The position numbers and the translations under genes were made by a program. A stretch of 64,000 nucleotides of DNA, taken from positions 558,001 to 622,000 of the forward strand of contig JAHLMK010000010.1 in assembly GCA_019915135.1 (NCBI GenBank), read 5' to 3'. The notes beneath the pieces were generated by a model. It saw nothing but the letters and a program-made list of their open reading frames with translations, had not been told where the DNA came from and searched no databases. Below are positions 22,337 to 34,263 of this stretch, piece by piece. Numbering within the stretch: the stretch's first letter is position 1; the number at the start of each line of letters is the position of its first letter. This stretch comes from Strobilurus pachycystidiatus. Its lineage: Eukaryota; Basidiomycota; Agaricomycetes; Agaricales; Physalacriaceae.

Positions 22337-24728
22337 ATGTTCCTTCCCGCTCTTCTTCGAGCCATCGCCGACGGTCTCGAGCAACTGACGTGGGCTCCAC
22401 ATTCGCTGACGCTGGAGACCTTCGCCACTTTCATCGCTCTTGTGAACGTCCATGGAGAGACTCTGCGTGATGGGAACGCCCTCTGGCCTGTCGAATTGCC
22501 TGAAAATTTGCTGGTGACGTCGGCGTTGCTTTTGGACATGGCCGTATCGGACGTGGACGATCTCTGGGCGGTGATACGAGACCACATGCCAATTTTGTGT
22601 ACCCTCCCCTCCGAGCAAAAGGTGGAGGTTTTGTTGGCTAAATATGGGGGGAAGCACCGGATCGGTGAGAGTCTTGGGCAGTACTGTTAAGCAACGTGAT
22701 GAACAATGATCCATCGTCCAGGTGTCAAGGTCATAGCTCCGCCTGTCAAGCTCTGTCCCAACTGCCCTACAACGGCACTCCAGCAAAGCAAGAACAGGCC
22801 AATCGAATGCAAGTTGTTCACATTGGCGAAGGGTATCCAACCTGTATACGCCATATCCAAATATTGCCGCCGTAAGACATGCCTTTCATTGTAAAGTACT
22901 CCTTCCGACTTTGACTTCCGTACAGACTGCAAAACCTACTTCTGGCCTGCATATTGGGTACGCAATGCCGATGGCGCAGCCCCAGCTCGAGTGTATTACT
23001 CGGGAATTCCTCAGTATATCCATGCAGAGCTTCACAGCTACGTAGAGAGGGACCTGGCCGAGCACTGGCGATACGAAATGGTTCTGCAGCAGTGAGTGAG
23101 CCCGCGGTCGTCGGTGACAGCACTGATGCCTAGTTTTACACAGTGCATCTGCTGTGGGAATTTGCACCGTCTACAACCTGCTGCTCGAGGGACGTCCGTG
23201 GGCAAGAGGCTCAACACTGTCATGGCGTCTGGATCGGGACATCATTTGGACTACATTTTGGATGTTGGCTCTCTTCAAGTGGTACGATCGAATGCCAGGA
23301 AGGCTTTTAATTGTCCCTCATCTCGGGGACCAATCGAAACGATTCGACGCTGCACTCGAGGATCGCAATTTGGAGATCGCAGGTACTGGCCAGCCGCTGT
23401 ACGGGCATGTGTGCGATCTATGCTTCAAGCTCATCAAGGTGGATGGAGTCATTGGTGCGTAATCATAAAGGATACATGGGCAAGCTGCTGATAACGGGTG
23501 TAGAACGGATGCATGCATGTGTCTTCGACGGCGTCTCGTTAGGACATTCTTGCTGTTCTGTAGCTCCGGATGACAACAACCTCCCATGTATTGTGCCCTT
23601 AGAGAACCCCAAGGACAAGTTCTGCTCCGTCCATGCCGAGCGGCGGTTGATGTGTTTCGTCTTGGACTGCAACAACGATCATCTTCCGGGGAAACGATCG
23701 TGTGCAGATCCCGAACATCAAGGATTGGAAGGATTGGAAGCTGCTCAGCTGCGTTCGTCGACAAACGAGCTCCATAAGCGGGCAGCACGGGTCCCAGCGG
23801 TCGAAAGCCCAGGAATTCGTGAACCGTCTGCAGAAGCAGACTACCATTGCATTGCAGCGGAAAGGGGAGAACCCGAAGAACAGGACGACAGCAGTGACGA
23901 GGACGAATTGGTGGGCCCGTCTACGTCTTCTAGTCAGGCAAAAAAGAAACGGCTGCCGGTCATGGATAAGGAGCCTGCCTGGAAAAAGAAAAGGAAACGA
24001 CTCACCCGTCGACGGTATACACATAACGACCAGGTGGCAGTCCGCCCTTGTGGTATGATCGTTGGTAGGACAGTCTTTTTTCGAGCTGAAGGAGTAATGG
24101 CCATGAGGGTGAGGACCACGTCGTTACGAGGAGACCCAGACCAGATGAGACTTACCAACCTCGTAGTCATTCATTGAGAGCCTATTTCCTGAATGGCTCC
24201 CCGAAGCGTTCCCGACACACATCTTTTTTGACAAGGCATGCCACTTGCTAGAGCATCTGGAGAAGCGGGGACATATCCGGTTGACAGCCCGCTGTCGCTA
24301 TCTATTGGACGTATTCCACGGTGCCAACTGCCATGCCGAGAGCGACGAGTATTGCAATATCCACTGTAACCCTGCCCTGTACAAGGAGATCTTTGACGAG
24401 GTTGGACGTTGCGTCTTCAACTCTTCCGCTTGCGAAGAGACGAACGTCTGGTATGGAGCCTTTCAAACTGTGGTTAGAGAAATGGCCGCGCGAACGTGAG
24501 CCCCACTTTTGCTCACCTGGACTATGACAACTTAATCTTGGTGACGTCTCTTCGCTCAGCTACAACTTCTTCCTGGACGAAGCGGTCATCATACACAACG
24601 AGCTCGTCGAGGATAAACTACGCACCGGTGGCTTCAACCCAATGGTATTACCCAGAGAATTCTGGGACGGATCTTGGACACGAAGGGAGACTGAGGAACG
24701 GTCGGTCAACACGGATGAGGAGAGATAA
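22337..24728 (+). CDS. KDZ-superfamily transposase with CxC5 and CxC6 zinc clusters
   Basis: Seven exons (22337-22664, 22722-22871, 22926-23091, 23144-23454, 23504-24108, 24167-24495, 24560-24728) join in frame to 685 residues. The start is MFLPALLRAI in the context CACCATG. The CxC5-like cluster includes KLCPNC (~118), KYCRHC (~160), a YYSGIPQYI segment and HASAVGICTVYN. The CxC6-like cluster includes HVCDLC, DGVSLGHSCCSV, FCSVHAE, CFVLDC and CADPEHQGLE. The C-terminal part reads HIFFDKACHLL, DVFHGANCHAESDEYCNIHC and SSACEETNVWYGAFQ, then YNFFLDEAVIIHN. By analogy with KDZ cores I infer catalytic residues D326, D542 and E610 or E611. An acidic/basic linker (residues ~420-480) separates the halves. 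This is an autonomous transposase candidate that would cut and paste its element in the nucleus. Confidence 0.85.
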
Positions 24729-25473
24729 CGATGAAACCTGCACATTCAGTCAGATCGGGCGTATGTGCTGGGATTGACGTTCGCTTACCTGCACATACCC
24801 TTGAAGTGACTTGTGTCCAGCGGTTTGGGTACAATAGGTGCTTCCCAAGGCTCGGCACAGAGACGCAGGTCGCGAGGGAGGGAGGAACCGGCTCAACTCG
24901 ACCGCCCACGGCCACAACTCTCCGGAAAACGCCCTCCAGCCCGTGGACTGGAACGTCGAGGATAGGGGGCATCCAGCTCGAAACGCCAGCCGCTAAGGCC
25001 GAGTCTCTCCCTTCAATGAGAAGCCCAACAGCACGATGGCTTGGACTGGCGGAGCCAGCCCGTGCACGCGCAATGAATCCTGTTCCTTGCGAGACGCAGG
25101 AAGGAGCATGGGTTGCATAGTGCAACAGCCACATGTCGGCCAGAGAAGATTAGAAACAGAGAGTGATGAAGACGAGGGACGAAGCCAAAGGGATGATGTC
25201 GTAATTCATGCTCAATCGGTTTGTTTGGTAGCACGAGCAGTATACAACAGAATATCTTACTCAACTTGCCACTTGTCCGTTGACCACCCTCGAACACGCG
25301 AAGTGTTCCACCGAGCTGTTCACAGGGTTTCTTCCACCGGTGTTCCACTTGGTGGTCGATATTTGGTGCATGTTAAGCACGTCGTCAAGGACATTCGACT
25401 CTTTGTTGCGTTGCCTCTTACTTCCTCGTGCCATTTTTTTTCCGTGCCCACCTATTGTTTTTCGGTGGCCCCA
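24729..25473. other. 745-bp spacer between transposase and TET/JBP genes
   Basis: No supported gene. Short frames run across it, but none shows a domain. It probably holds the transposase 3' end and the TET/JBP promoter with 5' untranslated exon; the frame ending FSVAP just before 25475 might alternatively be an N-terminal extension of the oxygenase. Confidence 0.4.
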
Positions 25474-26861
25474 ATGTAAGCTCTCCGACTTCCCTCTCCC
25501 TTGGTGGCGGACTGAGCTGTGTGAATCCTATAGGCAACACTCTTTGCGCCCTCGACTGCCGCCTTTGAGCATCCCGCCCTCCCCAAGTGCGGCTGACCGA
25601 CAGGACGTTCTCAGCACTCCCATGGAGGAAATGTCTCCCCTCACTCCGATACCTGATTCGCCCGTCCCTGGTGAGTTCCTGTCAACCTCGACTAATTTGC
25701 TCATAGGCTTACACATCCCAGAACCCATGCCTCCGGCAGTCGAGAAGATTTACCGCGACTTTAGTGACAAGCCATCAAAGTCTCCGTTCCGCGAGAAAGA
25801 TGCCCATCGAACAATGAAGAAGCTGTTCGATGTGATGGCGCAGTCAGCCAACACATGTGCGTGACTTCTATTCTCTGCACTTCCATGACATACTAACCAT
25901 ACCTCATAGGGCGAACAGAATTCAATATCGAGAAACCTAAAGCTTCTCCACGCGGTGTGGTAATTGTCCCTTGGGACGACTACAGGGTGATGGAGGGTGA
26001 GACCCCTAGCCGCATCGTCGATTGCAATGGCGAAACCCTGGTTGCCTACTTTCCTGGAGCCATTTCCGAGGGTGGAAGGGTGAGTGTGTGAGTGTCATCG
26101 TCGGATCTTCATACATACTGATGTCAATAGCAACGGCTCAACGAAACCATTGCAGAGTACATCAAGACGGTCCCACCTCGAGAGGGTGCTTCGGCCACTG
26201 CGGCAGAAAAAGTCGGGAAGTACTTGAAGGTACCAGGCCAGTTGACGGGAGAGATTAGGGTGGCACGTTGTTGGCATGCCATCGGCCACCAGGTATGTAT
26301 GTGGTTCATGTTGCTTTGACCTGCTACTAATGTGATGCGTAGCGTTCAGGAGTTGCTGTGCCCAGTGCCGATGGCTTCCATAACACTACGTCTGCCTCTG
26401 CGACAGCACGCTTATGGGAGCGCATGCACACCCTGTCCTGGCTTATTAACGAAGGCATCCGCCTGCTGGACGAGCCACTCTATCACAATCTCACCCTCTT
26501 GCGACAGCGTTCAGAAGAGCACCACCCCATCCTCAAAGCTCTCAATCACATCGACCCCCTTCTGCTGGAGGGACGTGAAATCTACTTCAACCGTCAATCC
26601 GGTCTCCACACAGACTCACATGATCCCCCCAAAGGCTTCGCTGTTCTAACAGTTGCCGGCGGGCCTATTACTGGTGGTTATGTTCATGTCCCGGGAATGA
26701 AAGTACGTGTTCGCCTGCACCCCGGGGATGTTGTATATATACGTGGACGGATCCTCCAGCACGAGATTGAGCCGTGGACTGGGGGAGCAAGAATAGCGAT
26801 TCCTCATTTCACACATACCAGTCTGTGGCGCGAGTGCGGTTTAGGGCACCTGGTTACGTAG
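25474..26861 (+). CDS. TET/JBP-family 2OG-Fe(II) DNA dioxygenase
   Basis: Six exons (25474-25475, 25534-25670, 25707-25856, 25910-26079, 26131-26292, 26343-26861) give 379 residues. The ATG would be made by splicing (AT|G); an in-frame ATG at 25622 is the alternative start. The double-stranded beta-helix core lies in the last exon: SGLHTDSHDPPKG with iron ligands H296 and D298, GGYVHVPGMKVRVRLHPGD, RGRILQHEIEPW with H347, and GGARIAIPHFTH with 2-oxoglutarate-binding R357. This HxD...H...R order is that of fungal TET/JBP oxygenases, which oxidise 5-methylcytosine. All key residues are present, so it is probably active. Members of this family are known to travel with KDZ transposons in basidiomycetes, which fits its place 0.75 kb after the transposase. 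Confidence 0.85.
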
Positions 26862-27058
26862 AGTCGTTATGTTGTGGACATGGACAGTCTAGTCTGTAGC
26901 AACCATCCGTAGTACAAACGTAGTATGTTTTGAGGTCCTGCAAGTATATCATAAAAGTCTCGATTGTATCATTTCTTTTGTAAGGGCAGACGTAAGAATT
27001 TGAGAGCCGTAAGAATTTGAGAACCGTAAGTGAAAGTTCAAGATCACAAGGAAGCCTG

Positions 27059-27733
27059 TCAGTCTCCAGGTTCGAATTCTGCAGCCTTCATCTCATCCTC
27101 AGCAATGGCTTCCCACAAACAGTTCCTGTACTTGGTGATCTGGTCCTCTAGAGCACCAGGTGAGTTCTTCCTGTTCTATTTCAAACAGAGCCGGCGCTCA
27201 CCAATCCAGCTCGGGTCAGGCTGCCAAACTTCATCGACTTCAAGTGCTTGCGGGCTGGTGTCTTGCTTAATCATATGATCTCTGAAGTTGCAGAGGGTGT
27301 CGAGGGCTTGGAAAGTTTCGAACATGTCCTCCGACACCCACCTATGTACAATTTGAATAAGCGATACCGATTAACAAAGCTCTTTCACTGACGAGTTGTG
27401 CTCCGGTGCCCAATCCTGCCACTTAAGACAGTACTCCCAATCGTTCTCCCCTACCCTCTTAATAGCTACAACAGCCTCTAGGCCAGTGTGAGTCGGGTGT
27501 GGTGGGGATGACACCTGGGTCTATCACTCACCAAAGGGCCAGGTCTCGTCGACACCCAGTCCTGCTCTATCTCCAGAGCCTGTGTCCGAGGGTTCGTCGC
27601 TCTCAGGGTGGGCTGCCCCGGGATCGACTGGTTCTTTCTTTGCACGAGAAGCGGCCTGACTTCTGAGCAGACGCTGCGTCGCGTACTCAGGAGAGCGTGC
27701 TGGCTTTGTCTGGCGTCGAGGCGTCCTAGGCAT
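27059..27733 (-). CDS. small chromodomain protein
   Basis: Four exons on the minus strand (27733-27532, 27477-27393, 27341-27202, 27147-27059) join to 171 residues starting MPRTPRRQTKPARSP. After a basic and then acidic leader, residues ~68-115 form a chromodomain: EAVVAIKRVGENDWEYCLKW, then QDWAPEHNSWVSEDM and FETFQALDTLCNF. The aromatic positions expected for a methyl-lysine cage (Y/W in YCLKW, W of SWV) are present. A C-terminal helical tail ends AAEFEPGD. Chromodomains bind methylated histone tails, mostly H3K9me in fungi. It is convergent with the TET/JBP gene (197 bp apart) and divergent from the next gene. Confidence 0.72.
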
Positions 27734-28043
27734 CGCCAAGTGGGTCGTGAGTTCTGCTAAGATGTGGGTGATGGAAGTGTGTAGAGCAACACATTATCAC
27801 CCGGTTTCCCAGTAAATGGAATTGTGCCACTGCTCCCAGCAATGCAGAAACGCGGGCATTCTCTATGTTAACGCTCCCGGTAGTGCCATATGTGCCCTCG
27901 CGATCGCCGGCAACTGCTGGCGGCTATCTCTATTTCCGATCGCCCTTCGGAAATAATGCTTGTAAAGGGATTTAACGCCAGCGGCAAAAGCGACAAGCCA
28001 TTAGACCATACCACATCCATCTCCCTCGTTCCACATCACCGAC
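27734..28043. promoter_or_regulatory. divergent promoter region with GCTGGCGG/CGCCAGCGG motifs and hairpin
   Basis: 310 bp separate the divergent chromodomain gene and the plus-strand gene at 28044. Inside are CTGCTGGCGGC (27914), CGCCAGCGG (27976) and an 8-nt-arm inverted repeat ATTTCCGA...TCGGAAAT with a 7-nt loop near 27931-27953. The same motif core clusters at the block margins, so it may be a shared protein-binding site. This is inference. Confidence 0.4.
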
Positions 28044-29614
28044 ATGCCAACCTCTCAGGCCTCTCAAGGCACTCTCATCAACGGCGCCCTCGACACCTTA
28101 CAAGAAGAGATTCAAATGCTCGTTGACACTCCTGACTTCCAGTTCACCCAAAATACCAACGCACAGCGGCATCACCTACGACGTGCCACACATCGTCGCC
28201 TTACCGACGTTCTTGCGATGGTTCCACCACCAACTCCGGAAGCTCCTCCGGGGCGAGAGACACCCGACTCTACACCGCGTCATCGCACCCAACAGACAAA
28301 TCGCCCTACGGGTTCCATGCCGTCTCAACCCCAGGCAGCAGGTCTTGATCCATCCACGGCTGCGAGGTGGCTGGCCATCCAAGAGAAGGCTCGGCAATTG
28401 GGTCCCATCGACGCCCAAACATTTACACGAAGAATCTGGAATTCCCCTCCAGAAAGACTCACCACCGAAGCCGTTGAGGATGAAGCGTTGGTTTGCCTGC
28501 TTCGAGGTTACCAGGATGAACCGGGAAATTGGGTGCACATCTCACCTCATGTCATCTTGGAGTTCCCGCTTTGCTGAAGTCTTGACTAGAGAGATGGTAT
28601 AGCACAGTTCAAGAACCCTCTCGGCGACTACTTGAACAATTTAGTATTCCCAGATGACGACCTTGAGTATGTCAACCAGTTGTTCGTGGTGCGTATCTCG
28701 CGTGGTGTTTCACCCCCACGACTGGATTGTTTCTTCGGCAGGAATTTCTCGACGCTGACCGCCAGAATCGAATCCAAACCTTTCTCTTCCACATCGTTAG
28801 CTTCATCAAACAACGATACTTTGTCGATGCACTCATGATGTGCGAAGAATTCAGCGAACAAGACAGCTTTGCTGCCCGCAGGTACCACGAACACATTGCC
28901 ACACACCAGCTGGGTGGTATTGCGTGCCGGATTCAGGATGCGGCAACCCCTCCCAAGGAAAGGGAGGAGCTCAGGAAGCGTATTGCGAGGTGGAAGCGTA
29001 CGCTGGCGAAGCTGTTCGACGCTTCCCTCGACCAGGCGGACCTGTTATACGACTTGTATGGTGCAGTAAGTACGAAATCATGTCGACAGCAGTACGTGAC
29101 TTACTCCCCATTACCAGTTCGGGGCCACTATGCTCCTGGATCCCTTCTGGCATGCTCCTTGGTTGGGGCAGTCCTCTTGCACCAAAAGTTTTCACAAGCT
29201 AGTACGCCATGCATGCGCAGAGCACCCGCTGGAGCATCAAGCGCTGAGCGATGCGCACTATGTGCTCCGCGAGTTCGTGAGTGTCTTGGGGGGTGAGGAA
29301 ACTGTTGAATTGGTGGATGTCTGGCATAAAGGTTATCCCCCGAACAACTACATCGAGACGAACACTCCCGCACCTGCTTAGTGTGGCGAAACGGTCCGAA
29401 GTTCGACTCCATGGACCAGTCCAGTCCTTTCCGCCGTGTTTATCTGCTGGAGAAGGTCGACGACGTGGGCCCCTGCGAATATCCAGCTTGGCAGTGGGGA
29501 CGGCGTGATTCTAGTCGCGTCGCACCCGAGGGCAATCAGCTTCCGCGGCTGATGAGAAGTGGCGTGGCCAGGTCGTTTCTTCTGGATCCAAGGGAGATCG
29601 GGCGTGCACCGTAG
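28044..29614 (+). CDS. unknown protein of the KDZ/TET block
   Basis: The start MPTSQASQGTLINGALD at 28044 is in a long first exon with a Pro/Arg/Gln-rich middle. Introns join PGNW to FKNPLGDYLNN, QLFV to EFLDADRQNRIQT, LYDLYGA to FGATMLLDPFW, and VDVWHK to VWRNGPKFDSMD; the final exon ends DPREIGRAP at 29614. The centre (residues ~190-330) is mostly helical with FHIVSFIKQRYFVDALMM and a run of charged helices. No domain was recognised. It lies 168 bp before the next co-oriented gene, so it fits the compact block. Confidence 0.55.
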
Positions 29615-29782
29615 AACAGTAGCACGAAGGATGGTTTAAGTCCCATTGGAGGAAACTTGGGTTTGGAGGTGCATAGTCGGTATGTACTTATAGAACAAGG
29701 ACATCTGATCTGTGGCAGTGTTTGGCTCCGTGTTTGTATCCGCTCTCTCAATACACTGCTACCACGACGTCTTCACTCTGCC

Positions 29783-32779
29783 ATGCCCAAGATCCTACCC
29801 ACCCAGCAAGGAAGTTCGCGCGGAACCACCAAACGTTATGCACCAACAAACGTCGGCGACCCATCTCACACACAAGACTGGGAGACAGCGGGAATACGGT
29901 ACAAATCCACGGTACGGTCGTTCTCTAGTCGGACGAGGTTTCTCTCTAATATGCCTTTTTTCCAGAAGACTTCTGTTGAATTGCGCTTCCTTGCAAGGGA
30001 ACGGGACGACCTCGGCCTGCACCCTGTGACATACGAACGCGCCAAAGTAGACCGAGAGAATCGCGCGGCGCGCCAGGAACTCCGCAAGTGGGATATGGAC
30101 CTGGAGAGAGATCCCATCGAGTAAGTCTTGACTGGCATGATCATCGTGTAGGGGGTTGACACGTCGAACAGCCCGCCCCCACTCAAATTTCTCATTGATA
30201 CACACGAGCATAGCTTCACCGTCCTCCACGCAGATTCACTTCCGCCACTTCCGGGGAAGCCACCGAGCCACGAGAGGCGCCGAATACGTAGCATCGAGCC
30301 TGAACTCCTTGTCGGTTGTTACTGGTCCATCAACGCTATTCCTTACACCGGATTTCTTCCTTGCGATGCATACCGGGTGTGCTTCAATGATTCACTTTTC
30401 GCCTGCATCTTCCAGCGCAAATGGGAGATAGCCACGCAGCCCAACCAGGACGGAACTTGGCAGCTAGATCCCCGGACCATCGAACAGTGGTGAATGCTTG
30501 AAAGAATCCTCCTGACTTTGAGAGAAATCTTGAGTCGTCTGTTGGGCGGTCGCTTGAGTCCACAACATCTTGCAGCTCCAGGCCCAGCCAATTATCTCTA
30601 TCACCGACCCCTAGCCGACCCCATTGTCCTGCAGAAACGGTTGATTCGCAGTCGTTGGGCCTTTGTGCTGCTTGGTGCCGAGATCTCCTACTTATACGCT
30701 CCGTTTTTTCCAAAACCACAGATGGTTGACGACTTGGCGCAGGAAATTGGGTTGGCCTTTCCTGGTGATGATGCTGCGGTGCAGGACATACTGCAATGCT
30801 GGATTTTCCTGCCCTCCACAGGTTTCTACAAAACCGCGCCGGCGGGGGGTTACAACAAGAGCGACGGGCGAACATGTGTACCTCGCTTCGGTGTTTTCGT
30901 CAACGCACAGACAACGGACATCTCTCGTGGCTTCTGGCATTACGAATGCTTTCCCGGCTTTCACCATCCGTTCAGTCGTGCCAAGCAGCTGATCACCGCC
31001 ACATCAGACTTTGCGCCACAAACCGATGAGACCTGGAGCGATTTTTTCGTCCGACGGGAAAGAACGATCCTGGGTATGATCGTTCCATCCTTGCAGAAAG
31101 CTGTCCTACATGAGCGCCAGCAGCAGGCCGAACTTCGAGGATTTCAAGCTCCTTCACGCGTCTTCCAGTGGAAACTACGAATGACCACTGTGGCTGGAAC
31201 ATCACACATGTCGCATCGCGTACGCGTCTTGGTTGGGGCTCACAAAGCCGGGCGCGTTTGGGCCGAGTTCCTCCCGACCCAGCGGGTATATTGCGCGACT
31301 TTTGATGAGTGGGATTTGTGCGAAGAGTTGAGCTTGGAGCAAGAGGCTGCTGTCCTGCCGCTCAGACAGATCGTCGATGGTGTCTCGGACGGCAATGATG
31401 CAGGGTGCCTCGACGCTATGTTGGAGGATGTAGGAAGTGGTGATGGGGGTATGGAAAACGGTGTTGAGTTTGCCGGTCCTTGCTCAGCGACCGAACCCAC
31501 CGAATTTGACGTTCTAGCCCTGGAGGAGGGAGAGATTGACGAGGAATATGCTCCTCTAATGTCACATGGCGAATATCGTCGACTATTTGCTTTGCATCCA
31601 CCAGCTCTCCAGACGCGGAACATCGATGTCCTCCCCTTTGGTGGCATTCTCACTCAGATCCACGGGATGCTGCTTCCACCTTCCCTCTTCCTGCCTCCTT
31701 CATGTGCAGCTCCACTCCCTCTATCTTCAGCCACTAGTCCCCACTATAAACGCTGCCGGCGATTCTTGGCATGTGGTTATGGCGTGCATGATCCGAACTA
31801 TTCACTGTCCCATGGGTCGTTGGAAGATCTCGAGGGATACTTGGACCTTTATTCACACTACACTGGGCACGGTAACACTCTACCGCCCAATCCTCTGGCA
31901 CAATTCTGCGATCTATCCACACCCCATGCATCTCCTCTACGGCCACAGGTTCTGAACCAAACCGTGATTACCAAGTTGTCTTACACATTCCTGGAAGAGA
32001 GTGTCTACCAGATTGTCTTGGTCGACTGCCCAGCCCTTGAGGATCTGCGGATTCTTGTCTTTCGTGCCACGGACGTTATCTTATTCTTGCGACAGATTTC
32101 GTACCGTACGCCGGAGGATGCTTTAACGATGCTCACAAGCTTAGGCATTCGATTCTCCTTGGCAATAGAAGCAGTTGGGCACCGCCTTGAGCGCCCTCTT
32201 CCCGTTTCGGTTATTCCGACACGACATCACCCTTTCCGGCCTACAGTATACGACTATCAGCAATACCTTGCTCGTCGTACGGCACTTCTATCGCACACCA
32301 GTGTACTGCGGGCGGCGTTGATGGCAGGAAAGATATTCTGGCGGCTTGCCATGGAACATGTAGAAGACTCATCCATCATCCTGACGGGTCCAGGGCGCAA
32401 GGTGGAGGTTACAGGTCAACGATCCACTCTCGCAAGTGGCGTGGTACTGTGCGAGGAACGATTGACAGACGACCAGATTGACATCATCTGTGGGGTCTAT
32501 CGTGTCGTGGATGCCCGCTATCCACATGATCCTGCATACATATCCTGGTTCCCTCGCCAAGGTGGATGGCGGGCCAGTGGTTTCAATGTTGGCATGTGGA
32601 CGGAGGACGCTGAGTCGTGGTATCAGTCTCGGGTCAAATCCTACCTCAACGCGGAGAAGGGTCCTCTAAAACAAGGAGATTGGGAGCGGAGTCTCAGGCT
32701 GAATAGGGAGGCAAAGAAGGTGGCACATGGGCTGAACGTGTTTTGTGAAGAGAAACTGGCTCCTTACGTTCACTCATAG
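29783..32779 (+). CDS. large unknown protein (~948 aa) of the KDZ/TET block
   Basis: Four exons (29783-29911, 29966-30120, 30172-30489, 30535-32779) join in frame to 948 residues from MPKILPTQQGSSRGTT. The third intron (GTGAAT...CTTGAG, 45 nt, branch-like CTGAC) removes an in-frame TGA and joins RTIEQ-C to RLLGGRLSPQH; without splicing the frame would be split at 30491. The long last exon has motifs such as GFWHYECFPGFHH, an acidic stretch (VLALEEGEIDEEY) and a C-terminal half with CGVYRVVDARYPHDPAY and WFPRQGGWRASGFNVG, which look like a folded domain. I cannot place it in a family. It is the largest gene of the block and likely nuclear by association only. Confidence 0.6.
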
Positions 32780-33093
32780 CATCCAAGGCATTTTGTTGTA
32801 TTGTTGTGTGTTGTACTCATATGTATTGCTTGAATTGTATGCTCTTAGGCTGGATGGACGGGCACCTGTGCTGAGCGCGCGAGCGGGAATCTGTAACTGG
32901 GGGCACAAATACTCGTGTCCGCCAGCGGTGTAGTGAGGTCTGCTCGGAGAAACCTGGATGCGCCGGCCCGAGATGGTTAGCCCGCCGGCATATTGGTAGG
33001 ATGCTGCAGGCGGAGTTTGAGGTAAACGCTCGCATCAAAGACACTGCCACCCATCCTAGGTTGACTTCGATCTAACCGTACTCCTCAGCGGAG

Positions 33094-33870
33094 ATGTCGT
33101 ACCCATCTACTAATCACCAAAAACCCTACGTCTCTCCTCCTCGACCGCCTGTGAATCGGGGTGCCTATCGAGCACCAAGGATTATGCCTCGGCCGACCGG
33201 CAGTCTTGCTGCCATGACCGCCAGTAAAGGATACGGGGCTGTCCCAGAACCGTCAGAGGGGGAAGTCGCGAAAGACTCGTTGCGCGCCTTGATCGAAAAT
33301 CTATCCGAGCTCCACGAGAGACTGTGTATAATGTTCCCAAAAGGTGTGAGATTCGACTTTCACCTGTCACTGGGAACTGACGTCTCTAGGAAAAGCCACC
33401 ACCCGTTCTCAAGAGGCCAAACCTGACCGCAAGGACGAGTCTGGGGAAGATGGTGACTTTGAAGCCAGTGCGCGCGAACTACACCCGGACCTAGTCAAGT
33501 GGATGGAGAAGACAGGGAGGTCTGAGCGCAGATGGACGAACTGTTTCCATGCACTTGGGGTGGATTCTCCGGTCAAATTACGCTTTCTGGCTCAGGGTGA
33601 GCAAGCACTTCCTCATGATGTTATCTGACTAACCAGTTGTGGCGCAGTGCTCATTGAAGACCAAGACAGCAGTGCCTGCGACGGTCCCATCACAGAAGCG
33701 GTGTGGAATGTGTTCATAAAGGCCTTCCCAACCTTGGACGAACCCAACGAAGAGTACAAGCTGAGGGATGACCTGCGGGACCTGCTTCGCGATGATGAAC
33801 TGCTGGTCGAAGACATTCAAGAGAAGGCAGAGGACGAGGAGGAGGAGAGACGCCTGCACATCGGGAAATA
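33094..33870 (+). CDS. unknown acidic small protein
   Basis: Three exons join in frame: MSYPSTNHQKPYVSPP... to MFPKG, then KATTRSQEAK... to FLAQ, then VLIEDQDSSACDG... ending RRLHIGK at 33870. The N-terminus is proline and arginine rich. The C-terminal part is acidic and helical (DDLRDLLRDDELLVEDIQ, AEDEEEERR). No domain was recognised. It is co-oriented with the 948-aa gene and convergent with the minus-strand gene downstream. Confidence 0.5.
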
Positions 33871-34263
33871 GAGAATAGAACAAACCGCGATATCTAATAA
33901 AGTTGTATATGCAATATCATAGTACAGTGAATCTGCGTTACAGGCGTATGGACAACAAACAAGCCGCGGGCAGGTTTGGGGGAGTCGGTAGCGCCCATGT
34001 TTCTCCTGGGGGCACATTGATTAGGAATGCTGCCAGGCATAAGCTGGTCTGTCAGCAGACTCATAAGGATTGCGGGCAGGCATGAATCAGTCTGCGAGCA
34101 GATTCATCAGAAATGGCGGCAAGTGTGGATGGACTGGTCAGCAATTCAGGAGTCATCATTGACAAGAAAGATAAACATTGAACAGTGGGTAAGATAGAAC
34201 ATAGATGTACAATTCTGAGATAGCTAAGTTGGAATACATATTTGTAGGGGGTCGGGTCGGGTC

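Noticed and set aside
30491..30493. In-frame TGA that seemed to split one gene into two or mark a pseudogene
   Set aside because: A 45-nt intron (30490-30534) with a good branch site removes it and keeps frame into the long exon.
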